This document shows, piece after piece, positions 41,999 to 54,150 of a DNA stretch of 64,000 nt (position 1 is its first letter; the number at the start of each line of letters is the position of its first letter). The stretch is from assembly GCA_963978545.1 (NCBI GenBank), contig OZ021723.1, positions 4,030,001 through 4,094,000 of the forward strand, given 5' to 3'. Position numbers and translations under genes: made by a program. This DNA comes from Linyphia triangularis. Taxonomy: Eukaryota; Arthropoda; Arachnida; Araneae; Linyphiidae. The notes under the pieces were generated by a model that saw nothing but the letters and a program-made list of their open reading frames with translations, had not been told where the DNA came from and searched no databases.

Positions 41999-42090
41999 TT
42001 AAGAGCAAGATTCTGAGAAGTTGAACCACCCCTGATTCACACCATCTCCGATTTTCCCCAACAAAGTACCAGTTGCTACTACACTTATTA

Positions 42091-43767
42091 GATGATAAAA
42101 TCTGAAATTATTTGTTCCATAGCTGTACCTGTCACAGATCACCTTAAAAAAGGAAAAATTTGGTGTTTTTGTGACACATGAAAACTTTTTTTATCCGTAT
42201 AAAACTTAGCAAACAACTTGGCGCCTGAATTTCTTCTGTTATTTAATGTACTAGAATAGATCTTTATGAAACATGAAAACAGTTCATGGCAAGTCAATTT
42301 CCTTAGGTCATTCAAGATTGCGAATTGTCCAGGTATTCATGTTTTTTTACCATATTCAAGCATTAATTATATCTTGCGCGTTTAATTTGCCACTGTTAAC
42401 AAGGTGTCATTGGATAAAGCTATATTAATACTAAATATTGGTACCAAAAACATTGAGAAAAGTTGAACAGGTTAGAAGTTATTTAGTGCTAAAATCGAAA
42501 AAATTTCCGTATTTGACACACATTTGAGCTTGAATATCTTGCTGCGGAAATAATATACTTACACAACGCTGGGACAAATTAAACACCCTTTTATTACACT
42601 TAATGGGAAAGTAAACTTTATTGAGGCAAGTTGAAGAGAATTTTTTTTTTCATCCCATGCTTACATATTGATGCATTTTTGTTTTCATTCGTATTTTGCT
42701 TGTATCGTGTCTTTTAAGCTAGGAACTTTGACTCCATCGACTCCAGAAAGTTGCAAAGGACCAAAGAAAACTGAGTTTGGATCACTCAATTACCACTTAA
42801 ACTCATCAGTTCCTCTCTGATGAAGAAATTTCATTTTAAATACGTCATCCCCACAATCTTCTAGCCGTTTACCAGTGACCTTTTATCTTACAGGACTGCG
42901 TAAAAAGAAAGGGGCTGAATTTCATATCCTCAGTCCTGATCAGCAATTAGTTTTATTTTTTTTATGATATTCTCCATTTGGTGGGGGACAATGATTTGGA
43001 TTTCAACTGCGAATTCCTCATTACCCATGCAATCAATTCCAGGCACAAGTCAGACCAAACCCTATAGACGAAAACAATATCACTTAGCCGAAAAAATACA
43101 AACAATTGTTATAAACTTGATTAAGAGTGAAGTGAAAACAGATTAATTTTTGAAAACATGAATGAAAATAGAAATGCACCAATATGTAAGGATGTGGTAC
43201 AAAAAAAAAAAATCTTTTTAACTTGCCTCAATAAAGTTTAATTTCTCATTAAGTGTAATAAAAGGGTGTTTAATCGGTCCCAACGTTGTGTAAATATATT
43301 ATTCCTGCAGCAAGATGTACAAGCTCAAATTTGTGTCAAATACCGAAAAATTATTCGATTTTGGCACCAAATAACTTCTAACGTGTTCAACTTTCCTCAA
43401 TGTTTTAGGGATTAATGTATAGTACTAATATACCTTTATGCAATGGCACCTTGTTTGCAGTGGCAAATCAAGCGCGCAAGATATAATTCAGGCTTGAAAA
43501 TAGTAAGAAACGTGAAAACCTGGACATTTCCTGACCTTGAATGACCTTACGCCATTGACTTGCCATGAACTTTTTATATGTTTCATAAATATCTATTCTA
43601 GTACATTCCATAACAGATAAAATGCAGGCGGCAAGTTGCCTGAGAAGTTTTATATGGATAAAAATAGTTTTCATGTTTCACAAAAATACCAATTTTTTCA
43701 TTTGTAAAGGTGATCATAGAATTTGAATGGTATAACTACGGAACAAATAATTTCAGATTTCCTCATC
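42091..43767. repeat. Large foldback: inverted arms of about 610 bp
   Basis: The left arm (42091-42700) and right arm (43151-43767) are inverted copies around a spacer of about 450 bp. Matching pairs include TCTGAAATTATTTGTTCC (42101) with the complement of 43742-43759, TCAAGATTGCGAA-type and CTTGCGCG segments in the middle, and CTTTATTGAGGCAAGTT (42616 onward) with the complement of about 43222-43240. Arms are imperfect. A transcript could fold into a very long hairpin. No transposase-like frame is present; a 60-codon frame in the spacer (42964-43146) has no recognised content. Confidence 0.88.
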
Positions 43768-44567
43768 ATCATCATTATTATTATTATTATTGTAAAAAGT
43801 AATAAAAGTATTTCTGAATAAATTTACATAAAATTAGTGTTTTTATCATTAGTTGAACTTGAAATATTCAAATTTATGTTGCTTGACAACTGCATCTTGG
43901 ACATGCTATCTTGAAACTTTGAAACTATTTTCCTCGGTCATGGCTTTTTGTTCCTGTTTTGTGTTTAAATTGATACAACTTAAAAACTACTTATTGTTAT
44001 AAATCCATGAAGCTTTCCACAATTATTTTTCATTTATATTTCTTTAATTTGTCTTCAGGAATTTTCGGCAAGCCTCATAAATCCCAAACCAAACAATAAC
44101 AAACTATTTTTTGCTGTAGTTGGGGTTTGGATTTATGCGGCCTGTAGAAAATGACACAGTAAGCGATTTAAAACAAAACCAATTGTTTTTAAAACATTCT
44201 TTGAAATTATAAAATATCAAAATATAAATATTCTTTTTAAATTAAATATCTCTTTACTTTTTTTTAATTTTTTAAGAAGCATGTTTTAGTTTGGTGGCCC
44301 AAAATGTGGAAATACATGATTTTATCTCGTTCATAGCATTTCCTAATATGGGTTTTATGTAGATGTTTAAATGTTTAAACCCTGATTGCAACTATAAAAT
44401 TGATGATATTTTAACTTTCTTTGTAAGTAACATCTTGCCGAACTACAGCATAGGAACTAGGAAAATGGCCATGTCATATCGACGACATTTTTTATTTATT
44501 TTCATAGAGAAATTTGGGGAAAAAAAAAAAAAAAAAAAACTTTTTTTTTTGCAAATTATTTTTAAAT
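43768..44567. other. Spacer with an ATT run and a small hairpin
   Basis: An ATT-triplet run lies at about 43773-43793. At 44066-44084 and 44124-44142 an imperfect inverted repeat (CATAAATCCCAAACC against GGTTTGGATTTATG) can form a stem of about 18 bp. A-rich runs precede the solo LTR. No gene is seen. Confidence 0.55.
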
Positions 44568-44571
44568 ATAT

Positions 44572-45275
44572 TGTTACAAATTTTTGTATATTTGTAAATA
44601 TTTCGTAGTGTTAATTTTGTAAATAGTAAAATTTATGCACATTTCGCATAATGCAGTGCAATAGTTCGTCGTTAATTTGCTTCTTAATGCTTGATAACGA
44701 GTTTTACAGAGGTAACGCTGGGAAGCGAGTTTTACAAGGAGCAGGGCATTTAACATTATGGTAATGGGAATCTCGCAAAAATTGGCGAGATAGAGCCAAG
44801 TTGGCGACGGTTTTGGCGACTAATTTTTGTCGACAAATTTGGCGACATTTTTGGTCCCCATGTACATGTATAGCACTTTTCGACTACGATCTGGAAAGTT
44901 CTCCAAATATATACCTCTAGAAATTTCAAGAAGGTTTGACTCCTATATAAGGCCGGCCGTGAGTTGAGTCCGTGATTTTGAGTCACTGAAGTAGTTGACT
45001 GGTGAGTTGACTGGAATTACTGAGTCTCAGTGAACATTCAGAGTAGTTCTAAAGCGAACTGTATTGCATTGTCTTTTGCAGCGATTTGAGCAGTTGTGTT
45101 GTCAAGTTTTTAACTGTTGTTTTATGCTCTATTGTTGTGAAAAGAGCTGTATTTATTCTTCTAGAAAGAGAAGTTCTGGAGTTGTAAAGGAATTTGTAAA
45201 GAGTTATATTTGAATAAATGTATCCACGTTTTTATCTGCTTTGGCTTCAAATTTTTTGAACCCATTCACGCTACA
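44572..45275 (+). repeat. Solo LTR of family A, copy 3 (704 bp)
   Basis: It begins TGTTACAAATTTTTG and ends CACGCTACA, with ATAT duplicated on both sides (44568-44571 and 45276-45279). A CCTATATAAG box lies near 44942 and AATAAA near 45210. Partial U3 hairpin motifs are kept near 44797-44850. Confidence 0.92.
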
Positions 45276-45279
45276 ATAT

Positions 45280-46204
45280 CATACAGTGAATATTAAAACT
45301 GGCGTATGGAAGTATCTCTATTCCTGTGCAATGGTAGTCGCTAATTGGATTCAATTTTCCTTCAATTTATTTATCGGACGAATTCTGATTATGTCAGATT
45401 ACCTCTTCGCTGCAGTGCGAGCACATTTTAAGTGGTATTTGCAACTGAGCTCAAAATAAGAAATAGCGGAACTTCATGTATTTGTTGCTGACTTATTAAC
45501 TAATTAATTAACTTTCTTAATATTTTCCGTGTAGATGCGACTGTTGCAATTTACCATTTAAGTATAAGAAATTACTGAAAACCACCTGATAATAATAACT
45601 CCGCCAAAAACTACAGATACCACCTCTGTGCTTAGCACAGCTGTATGTACATATTGCTGAATGCCTTGTTTCTATTTTTGTTTTGTATATTCAAATCAGA
45701 AAAGTTCCTCACTATCTTAGAAATATATATCTTTCTACTCAAGTACCTTCGCATTCCATCCCAAGAACCAATATTGCCAAAAGGATTCAAGATGGTTCAA
45801 AAGATATTTCGTATGCAGCTTCGAAAAAACATTAGAACAATTCTCTAGGAGGAATATTTTCTCTGATATCAATTGTTCTGGCTTATACTTATAATGTTAT
45901 TTTTTGTAAGTATCGAAATTGAACATTTCCTATACTTGTTTAACATGTTTTAAGAAATAGCAGAAAATATTCAATGAAACTTCTTTAAAAGAACATTATA
46001 TATTTCTTTTTTCGCTGCTGTACATGTTAAGAACAATTTGATCGAAACTCTAATAACTGGTGTTTTTTTGCAAGTCCTATTCTGGAGATGAGATGACTTC
46101 ATAAAGGTAGACATTTGAAAATTTTTGTTCATGAATCTCTTTTTACGAATTCTAAAATAAGGAGATCACCAAAATCTCTATCAGTTTTTTTTTTTTTTTA
46201 CCAC
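45280..46204. other. Sequence without recognised features
   Basis: Short frames here show no motif. T runs occur near 46186. Confidence 0.5.
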
Positions 46205-46560
46205 AATCCAGATAACGTAGCAGTATTAGTCAATGTCGGAGAGAGATGTTTTGGAAGATTGACCAATCCTGACCGAAATTCGAGTATCGTTTCAAAATAG
46301 AGGATTTTTTTTTTTTTAAATAAACGTGTGAAAAACATCAACAAACATATTTTTAGTCCTCCTTGCTTTCTTATAAAAATATTTTTTAATTTTAAAGCTG
46401 TGATTCAACATTTCAAAACTTTCAATACATTTTATACAGCATTGGGCGAGATTGACTTAGATCAGTAACAATGGCCAGTTTACAAATATCCGTATCAGGA
46501 TTGGTCATTGTTGAGCGATTTTAGCCAGTGTAGCCAGTTTTTTAGCCGGTTTTTGGAGCT
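46205..46560 (+). repeat. Diverged dispersed repeat, copy 2
   Basis: Partner of 34888-35225: GTAGCAGTATTAGTCAATGT, TTTTGGAAGATTG, an AT-rich middle, then AATGGCCAGT, CATTGTTGAGC and AGCCAGTGTAGCCAG in the same order. Confidence 0.55.
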
Positions 46561-47200
46561 TGGCATAGTATGGATTTTATACAGTTTTTACACAACATAT
46601 TATTTTGTTTTTTCTAATTACTTTATTGAAAAATCATGAAGTTAATTTTTTAAATGAATTATAAGAAGTAATTTAATACAAAAATGAAGTGATTTTTATA
46701 AAAGTGTTTTAGATATAACACAAATTTAGCAAAAAATCAAAATTTGGAAGTTTTTTCATTTAAAAAAAATAATTTTTAAATTTAAAAATTTAAAAGAGTT
46801 TTTTAAGTTAAAAAGCATCATGGCATCAATTAAAAAATAAAAATAGTTCTAAAAATAAAAATTTTAGAATTTTGAGTCTCAGATCCCCTCTATCTCTCAT
46901 AATCTATCTTAAATTTTATATCTGCTAAAAGTAAAATGTATTTACATTATTCCTTTTGACATACTTACCATTAATTTTAAACTTTTAGCCCTCTTTTAAT
47001 TGGACATTGTAACGGTTGCCTTTGTTATGATAATTCAAGGGATCTTCCATCATTCCATTTCGTCTTGATCATTCAATAAAATTCAAAGAAGTGTTGTTTT
47101 TTTTTTGTTTTTTTTAAATAACACTAAAATTGTAAGGAACATTTTATCGATGTATATTTCATAATAAATTTTGACATAAAATGGATATAAATCTAAGTTT
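46561..47200. other. AT-rich sequence without recognised features
   Basis: Only low-complexity A/T stretches are seen. Confidence 0.5.
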
Positions 47201-47513
47201 CGATATCAAGTCAAAAAATCGATAAAAATCAAGTCTACGATTTTGACATAAAATCGATAAAAATCAAGTCTACGATTTTGACATAAAATCGATAAAAATC
47301 AAGTCTACGATTTTGACATAAAATCGATAAAATCAAGTCTACGATTTTGACATAAAATCGATAAAAATCAAGTCTACGATTTTGACATAAAATCGATAAA
47401 AATCAAGTCTACGATTTTGACATAAAATCGATAAAAATCAAGTGTACGATTTTGACATAAAATCGATAAAAATCAAGTCTACGATTTTGACATAAAATCG
47501 ATAAAAATCAAAG
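47201..47513. repeat. 35-bp tandem repeat, about 8-9 copies
   Basis: The unit contains ATCGATAAAAATCAAGTCTA followed by CGATTTTGACATAAA. Copies start near 47218, 47253, 47288, 47322 (one base shorter), 47357, 47392, 47427, 47462 and 47497. They are nearly identical, with one GTGTAC variant. Each unit pairs a palindromic ATCGAT with TACGATT/AATCG-like sequence. Confidence 0.95.
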
Positions 47514-48396
47514 TTTGAAATGGTGGATTTTCTAAAAGTAATTTAAACTTTTTACCATGCCACCTTATCGGAAACCTACTCTTAGGAAAAAAAAATAGAA
47601 AAATGTGATAAAATACATTTTTTATATTAGTTTTTACTCATTTTTATTAAAATCGCATATTTGATAAAGACAACTAACTCAAAATATTATCTTTAAAGCA
47701 GCACGTAGTTATATGAAAAATATTATTAAAACATAGAAATGGAAAATACAAGCTGGAAAAAGGCATATTTATTAATACAACGACGTCGTCGAGAGAAGGG
47801 AAGGGGTGACCGTTGTATTTAGCCCAAAAATGTTTGCCTTTTCTATATCTATATTTTAATAATGTTTTTCATTTGACAGTGAATAAATGTTTACACGGAA
47901 ACAATTGTAAGACTCTTTTAGAGATAAAATTTCATTTTCAATTTTGGGATAAAAATTTTCCCTCTTTTAGATTGAAATGTTTAACTCTAAAAGGAATAAG
48001 AGAAAGTAAAAGCGTACGCTTGCAGCTAGAAAGAATTCATACGCAAAAACACTTATTGCAAGATTGCAATATTATACGAGTAGACCTAAATATTATATAT
48101 TTGTATACTAGATCTTATACTTATTTGATTGACTTCACCCTCTTAAATCTAAAACATTGCAGACAAACACAATCAAGATAATCTGGACTGTTCAAGATGA
48201 CTATAGACAAAATCCTTGTTCAAACTGGTTCAGTAGATCTCACGAACAGACAACAGCAGTATTTTTTGCAGTGGATGTACTTTATTCACAGAGAGTTCAA
48301 GACGACTGATTTTTTTAAATAGATTTTTCAAACATTATATTTAAATTTCCTCCTGAAAAAATAATTTGTTATTATGCTTTAATATTCAGTTTAAAT
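47514..48396. other. Sequence without recognised features
   Basis: A frame at 47813-48181 has no ATG at its head and no recognised motif; I do not call it a gene. Confidence 0.5.
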
Positions 48397-49284
48397 TTAT
48401 AATAATAAAACAAGATGTGTGTCTGTCTGTAGCTCTATGGGTCTATAGAAACCTACTTACAATTGGAGTAGAGCTCTGAAATTTTCAGCATAAGCAGTTT
48501 TGGCCTTCCAATTGTATACATGTCAATTTTAATGTTAAAATTTAAATTAGTTCTTTTTTAATTAATTTTTTAATTATTATTATTATTATTATTATTAATT
48601 TTACAAAGCGACTTCAAACAGAGATACATTTCCGAAATTTTCCACATAAGTAGTTTTAGCCTTCTAATTGTAGTTTTGAAAAACAGAATTTTTAAATTTT
48701 GATTAGTTTTTTTTTTAAATTAATTTTCTTAATTAATTAACAATTTTTCTTACAAACGACTTCTAATAGGACTACAGCTTTGAAATATTCAACATAAGTA
48801 GCTTTGGCCTTCTGATTGGACTTTTGAGAAACAGAACTTAAAATTTTAATTTAGTTTTTTTCTAATGAATTTTTTTAATAAATTAATAAATATGTTACAA
48901 AACGATTTCTAATAGGGCTGCAGCTCTGCTATTTTCAACATAAGTAGTTTTGGCCTTTTAAGTATACTTTTGAAAAACGGAATTTTAAATTTTTATTTTT
49001 TTCTTTTTTAATTAATTAATGAACATTTCGCAAAACGACTACTAATAGGGCTACAGCTTCGAAATTTTCAACGTAAGCAAATTTGGCTTTCTCTTTGGAC
49101 TTTTGAAAAACAGAATTTTAAATGTTTGTTTAATTCGCTATTAATTAATAGTTTTAATTAGTTAATATATATTTTACAAAAAGATTTCAAATAGGGCTAC
49201 AGCTTTGAAATTTTCAACATAAGTAGTTGCGCCCTTCTAACTGGATTTTTGAAAAACATAATTTTTTTATTTTTTTTTTATTAA
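48397..49284 (+). mobile_element. Older non-autonomous Helitron-like element, truncated
   Basis: The 5' end (TTATAATAATAAAACAAG, then GTGTGTCTGTCTGTAGC and a segment with GGAGTAGAGCTCTGAAATTT) matches the start of the younger copy at 49285. Tandem units of about 140-150 bp follow. The 3' end is replaced by the younger copy. Confidence 0.6.
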
Positions 49285-49930
49285 TCTATAATAATAAAAA
49301 AAGCTGTGTGTCTGTCTATATGTGGCTCAGTGGATGTATAGAAGTCTACTTAAAATTGGAGTAGATCGTAGAAATTCTCAACATAAGTAGTTTTGGCCTT
49401 CTAATTGTGTACATCACAAACCAAATGTTAAAATTGTAATTAGTTCTTTTTTAATTTTTTTTTTTTTATTAATTAAGAAATATGTTACAAAAAGATATCT
49501 AATAGGGCTACAGCTGTGAAATTTTCAATATAAGTAGTTTTGGCCTTTAATCGGACTTTTAAAAAATATAATTTTAAATTTTTGTTTAGTTCGTTATTAA
49601 TTAATTTTTTTAATTAATTAATATATATATATATTACAAAACGATTTCAAATAGGGATACAGCTTTGAAATTTTCAATATAAATAGTTGTAGCCTTCTAA
49701 TTGGAATTTTGAAAAACAGAATTTAACCCTTTTTTTTCTTCTTTTTTTTCAATTAATTAACAAGTATTTTACAAAAGGATTTGTAATTGGCTACATTTCT
49801 GAAATTTTCAACACAAGTAGTTTTGGCCATCTAATATTGGAAGGACAAAAATAATGTTAACATTTTAATTTGTTTTTCAATTAATTTTTTCACAAAAAGC
49901 GACTTCGAATAGGCCCAGATCTCTGTAAGT
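48607..49930. repeat. Internal tandem units of about 135-150 bp
   Basis: The motif CGATTTCTAATAGGGCTACAG, in degraded forms, recurs near 48607, 48760, 48903, 49036, 49181, 49490, 49640, 49777 and 49890. Each time it is followed by GAAATTTTCAACATAAGTAG and TTTTGGCCTTCTAATTGG, then poly-T and AATTAATT stretches. The units run through both Helitron-like copies. Confidence 0.88.
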
Positions 49931-50334
49931 TTCAACATAAGTAGTTTTAGTCTCTAATTTTGCTTTCCACAAACACGTGTTAAAATAATCTTAAAGGGTA
50001 TCATTGTATTACGGGTTTTTTTTTTTTCTTGGCAAGAGAGAGGCTTCAAAAATTAAGTCTTTACGTAGCAATTAGATTTTAGTGAGTGAAGCGAGCTTAT
50101 GCTTATGCACAATGAACCTTTTAAAGAGTAAAATAAGCCTGTGTTTGTGTGTCCATGAACTTTTCAGCGAATGAAGCGAGCTCGGTTTTGCGTAGCGATG
50201 AGCCTTCCTGCGAGCGAAGTGACAAAAACTGGGACCTATAATCGAATGACTGATTTCCGCAAAGCGAGGCCTCACAGCTAGCTAAAATATTGCACAGGTT
50301 AAAATTTCGTAACGAAGCACGGGTTTTCAACTAG
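49285..50334 (+). mobile_element. Non-autonomous Helitron-like element (1050 bp)
   Basis: It starts TCTATAATAATAAA after an A and ends with GGGTTTTCAACTAG, then T. A small palindrome (TTCGTAACGAA) lies about 15 nt before the end. The A/T insertion site, TC start and CTAG end are Helitron hallmarks. The interior has tandem units and a tail region rich in GAGCGAAG-like motifs. There is no Rep-helicase, so mobilisation would need another element. Confidence 0.7.
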
Positions 50335-50335
50335 T

Positions 50336-51567
50336 GAATAATAAATGAAGGATTTAAACACATATTTATTTTTCCTATGGATTTTTCCACTTTTCCTTAG
50401 TGTTTTTACTTTTCAAACACCATGATAGAGTAAATGCACCCCTTGACACGCCTTGGAAACCGTACATAATCACATAATCTCATATTATGAGATTTCACAC
50501 TCACTCCGATTTAAACACCTTAATCGCAAAACATAGAATCGAAAATTCTTCTTGTTAAACTAGATTTGTCAAAATACAAACAAAATTCCAGTTGAACTTG
50601 AATCACTACAGATTTAGTAATGAACCAAGCTCAATCACAGAACAGCGGTATTATTTCTTCAATTCTCTTACAACTAACTCTTGTGCCAAATTTCAGCCCA
50701 TTAGATTTGTTGAAACTATGAGAATAAATTGTCAGTATGTCTGTGATTTAGTCTGTCAGTCAGTCAGTCTGTCAGTCAGTCTGTCAGTCAAGCTCTCGCT
50801 TTTATATGTAATACCTCCGCTTTCAAAAAATATTTTATTTACAATTGCCTTAATGTGTTATTTGTTTGATAATCGAGGTTCAAAAACTCAGAAAATGACC
50901 AGAATGTTAAGAAGTTATAATATTTGGAGTAGGTGGCAAAAATTTTTAATTTAAGCAAGCCGAGAAAACCTAAAGAATCTTGTATCAGAAAAAGAATAAC
51001 AAATCTAACAGTTGAACTGCCTAAAAGTAGTTTTAAATGCATAGGACGTGCGAAGGTCCAATAGTAATGAAAAAATACTGTAATTATTTATGTATATGAA
51101 TAGAAAATGCTCCGTTTTTTTCGGTAACTGAATAGAACCACGAATTTCCACATAAGTTACCCAGTGAGGTAAAAATCTGTTTCTGTCAAGATGCGGGCTA
51201 CTTGTCATTCTGAGCATTCATATGAAACGCTTATTCGATTTGCATTAGAGCATAATAGGAATTGCAGATCAATTGAAAAAGTAGGAGGATTCGAAAGCAA
51301 CAGATTTATTTCCTTTTTCAGGTTTCTCCAGATTCGAATAGAATCTGAGCACAAAGTAATGTGTCCGCCATACATTATGTTCTTCTCAGATAAATCTACT
51401 CACAATGTGAGGTTATAGGAATGGAATATTGAAGTCTAGCTTTACTTAGGGCTACGACATTTATCGTAGCCTAGGATCGGCAAATGTAGTTTCACTACAG
51501 TAGTTTTTTTTTTTTTTTTTTTTTTCAATATATAATAAAAATAACAAATTTGGAATAAATGTAGTTC
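50336..51567. other. Sequence with a GTCA/GTCT microsatellite
   Basis: A short GTCAGTCTGTCAG repeat spans about 50750-50792. Frames at 50592-50954 and 51191-51418 show no recognisable motif. A T run lies at about 51505-51525. Confidence 0.5.
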
Positions 51568-51571
51568 TTAA

Positions 51572-52294
51572 GGTATACGTATAGGTTTCAACCTTTTTTT
51601 TTTTAAATTTTCAATTTAAAAATTAGACCTTTGCACCTTTAAAAGTATATTATTTGTTGAACTGTTTCCAATATTTTTTTTTTTTTAATTTCTTCAATTT
51701 TAATAATTAATTAACATTTAATCAACTAATTAGGCTAATTTCGAATGGTATTGACGAAAATTCTAATTCACCCACCGATACAATTTTGGTGTTCAATAAT
51801 GCGGAATACCCTGCTCTATGTTTTGACCCTATTAACAGAATTTTACAGTGTGTATATTTTGTGATATCTCGCTTTAACTGAATCTATTAGAAAAATCCAA
51901 GTTTTTTATACAGAATCTTATCTTTAAAATTCAATTAAAAAAAATACTTATTTACAAATCACATAGTATTTAGGGTCAAAACATTCAGCAGTGTATGCAG
52001 ATTATATAGCAAAACACAAATTTCAAAAGATATTATTTAAACTGGAGTTATTACTGTTTGAATATAATGCAAGATAAAAAAAACTACAATCTGAGAATAA
52101 CTTTTAAAAAAGTATTTTTTGTATAAAAAGCTGTTATTATTATACTTATTATTATATATTTCCTTTTTAATATGCTCCTCCATCATAGGGTTTCCTTCTT
52201 TTGTGTTGTTTTTATTTTGCTTTTGTTTTTTTACGGCCTTACAAATCTTCTCCGATTTTTGCGAGTTTTGCGATTTGAAGCCTATACGTATACC
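51572..52294. mobile_element. TTAA-flanked MITE, GGTATAC family, copy 3 (723 bp)
   Basis: The left end GGTATACGTATAGGTTTCAA and the complement of the right end GGTATACGTATAGGCTTCAA match at 19 of 20. TTAA lies on both sides (51568-51571, 52295-52298). No coding frame is present. Confidence 0.88.
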
Positions 52295-52298
52295 TTAA

Positions 52299-53097
52299 CT
52301 GAAAGTCAATGAAATTATAAATACTTTTGTGAGAAGCTACATAGAGTTGGTAAGTGAAAAATTAAAAATATAAAACATTCAAATATAAAAACCACCTCTA
52401 TTACTAAGAAGCTACAACTACATTCCAGTTACACTTTAAGTACGTTATATTTTTAAAAAGATGGATGGACGAAATCATCAGACCTTTTTAAATAATTTCT
52501 TCATAAAAATAAAAATAAGGTAGAGCAACGTAATTATTTTCCATATATTGCTGTAAAAAAAAAGCTACGTCAAAAACAATTCTTTCAATATGTGAAACAA
52601 AAGTATATATCTATTTAAAACGGGACGTTTCAAATCCAATAAGAAGAAATAGCAGAAGCAAAATAAATGATATTTCCTTTCTATTTGTATAAATTTTATC
52701 TCACGAAATTGGTAAGACGCGGCTTCAATTTCTGTCGAAAAACAAATCCTTTAAAAACTAGGAATGTGGAACGTCGCAAAACTTTCAATTGCACTATAAT
52801 ACTGATGTCAATTTGTGTCATTTACCAATTTTATATTTCCGTCATTCCCTTAGAAAAAATGGCCAGTTTGGTGATGTTTTTGCGATAATTCTTGTACGAG
52901 TCCCCTTTAAAAAGAAAAAAAGAAAAAACTCCACCAAAATGATGATTTTGGCGATATAGTTTTCGATAATTCTTATATTATCTTTTCTTGTAAGTGAAAC
53001 TAAGGAGAGGAGAAAAAACGATCGTTGGTGAGGTATGCTCAAGGAAATAGAACTATGCATTAAAGGTATACGTTTTTCCACTTTTTAAGCCATTAAA
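52299..53097. other. Sequence without recognised features
   Basis: Frames at 52667-52888 and 52842-53081 have no recognised motif. Confidence 0.5.
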
Positions 53098-53110
53098 ACA
53101 TTTTTACAGG

Positions 53111-53289
53111 TTGGTTGTATTCAGATTATCTGGCGCCGTCAGCAACACGAGGGCTATAATGCGCGGAAACATTCGTCATTAGACAAGCCAACATACATTT
53201 ACAAACACCCATGCCTAACACGGGACTCGAACCCTGCAAAATCGCGGTCCAGAAGCTAGCACGCTAACCACTATACCGTTTGGTCGGCA
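53111..53289 (-). mobile_element. tRNA-derived SINE family 1, copy 2
   Basis: On the minus strand the tRNA-like head (complement near 53215-53289) is followed by the body and a short AACC tail. Exact 13-base target duplication ACATTTTTACAGG at 53098-53110 and 53290-53302. The B-box region is slightly damaged (ATCGCGG instead of CCTCGCGG). Confidence 0.92.
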
Positions 53290-53302
53290 ACATTTTTACA
53301 GG

Positions 53303-53749
53303 AATTTCAGAGATCGGGATGTTTTGCTTGCCACCGGCACACACAGATATACATTTTTATGGATCACTTTTTTGAAATCAGGATGTTCCAAAACATGGAA
53401 AAATGCAAAAAAAAAAAATAATAATAATAATGAATAATATACTTGCATTTCCCTATGTATACATATGGGTGATTGAAAGTAAAAATTTATGAAATTGCAG
53501 ACATCAATCGGACATTGGATCTCCAGTAAATATATTCCCTGTTTAATTCCATATGATACTCACATTTTGGACGGTTACAGAAGTTTTTCTGAAACGGTTA
53601 TTGTTCGTTCTCTTTAATATTAAATATTGCCTAAATTCGTGATCCTCAAGTTTTTAGAAATTAAATCATCAAGGAGAGTCATCACACATTTCATTTCTGT
53701 AGAAAAACAGAGAAAACTGTGCAACAATTTTAGAAAGATTTAGGATATT
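53303..53749. other. Short spacer without features
   Basis: An A/AAT run lies at about 53408-53432; nothing else is seen. Confidence 0.5.
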
Positions 53750-53764
53750 CTGAATTGGAAAAGG

Positions 53765-53945
53765 TTGGTTGGTTGTATTCAGATTATGTGGCACCATCAG
53801 CAACACGAGGGCTATAATGCGCCGAAATATTCGTCATTAGACAAGCCAACATACATTTACAAACACCCATGCCTAACACGGGACTCGAACACGCAACCTC
53901 GCGGTCCAGAAGCTAGCACGCTAACCACTATACCGTTTGGTCGGC
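53765..53945 (-). mobile_element. tRNA-derived SINE family 1, copy 3 (first of a tandem pair)
   Basis: Same family and orientation as copy 2. The outer 15-base duplication CTGAATTGGAAAAGG stands before this copy (53750-53764) and after the second copy (54136-54150). The first seven of these bases (CTGAATT), then one A, separate the two copies at 53946-53953. Confidence 0.92.
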
Positions 53946-53953
53946 CTGAATTA

Positions 53954-54135
53954 GTTGGTTGTTTTCAGATTATCTGGCGCCGTCAGCAACACGAGGGCTA
54001 TAATGGGCCGAAACATTCGTCATTAGACAAGCCAACATACATTTACAAACATCCATGCCTTACACGGGATTCGAACCCGCAATCTCGCGGTCTAGAAGCT
54101 AGCACGCTAACCACTATACCGTTTGGTCGGCCGGC
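53954..54135 (-). mobile_element. tRNA-derived SINE family 1, copy 4 (second of a tandem pair)
   Basis: Full tRNA-like head with the B-box complement GGATTCGAACCCGCAA at 54067-54082. The head end carries an extra GGCC (54131-54135). It shares the outer duplication with copy 3. Confidence 0.92.
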
Positions 54136-54150
54136 CTGAATTGGAAAAGG

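Noticed and set aside
47201..47513. CRISPR-like short regular repeat
   Set aside because: There are no spacers between the 35-bp units; it is a tandem repeat.
53765..54139. 124-residue plus-strand frame with an internal repeat
   Set aside because: It is a read-through of the two tandem SINEs on the antisense strand.
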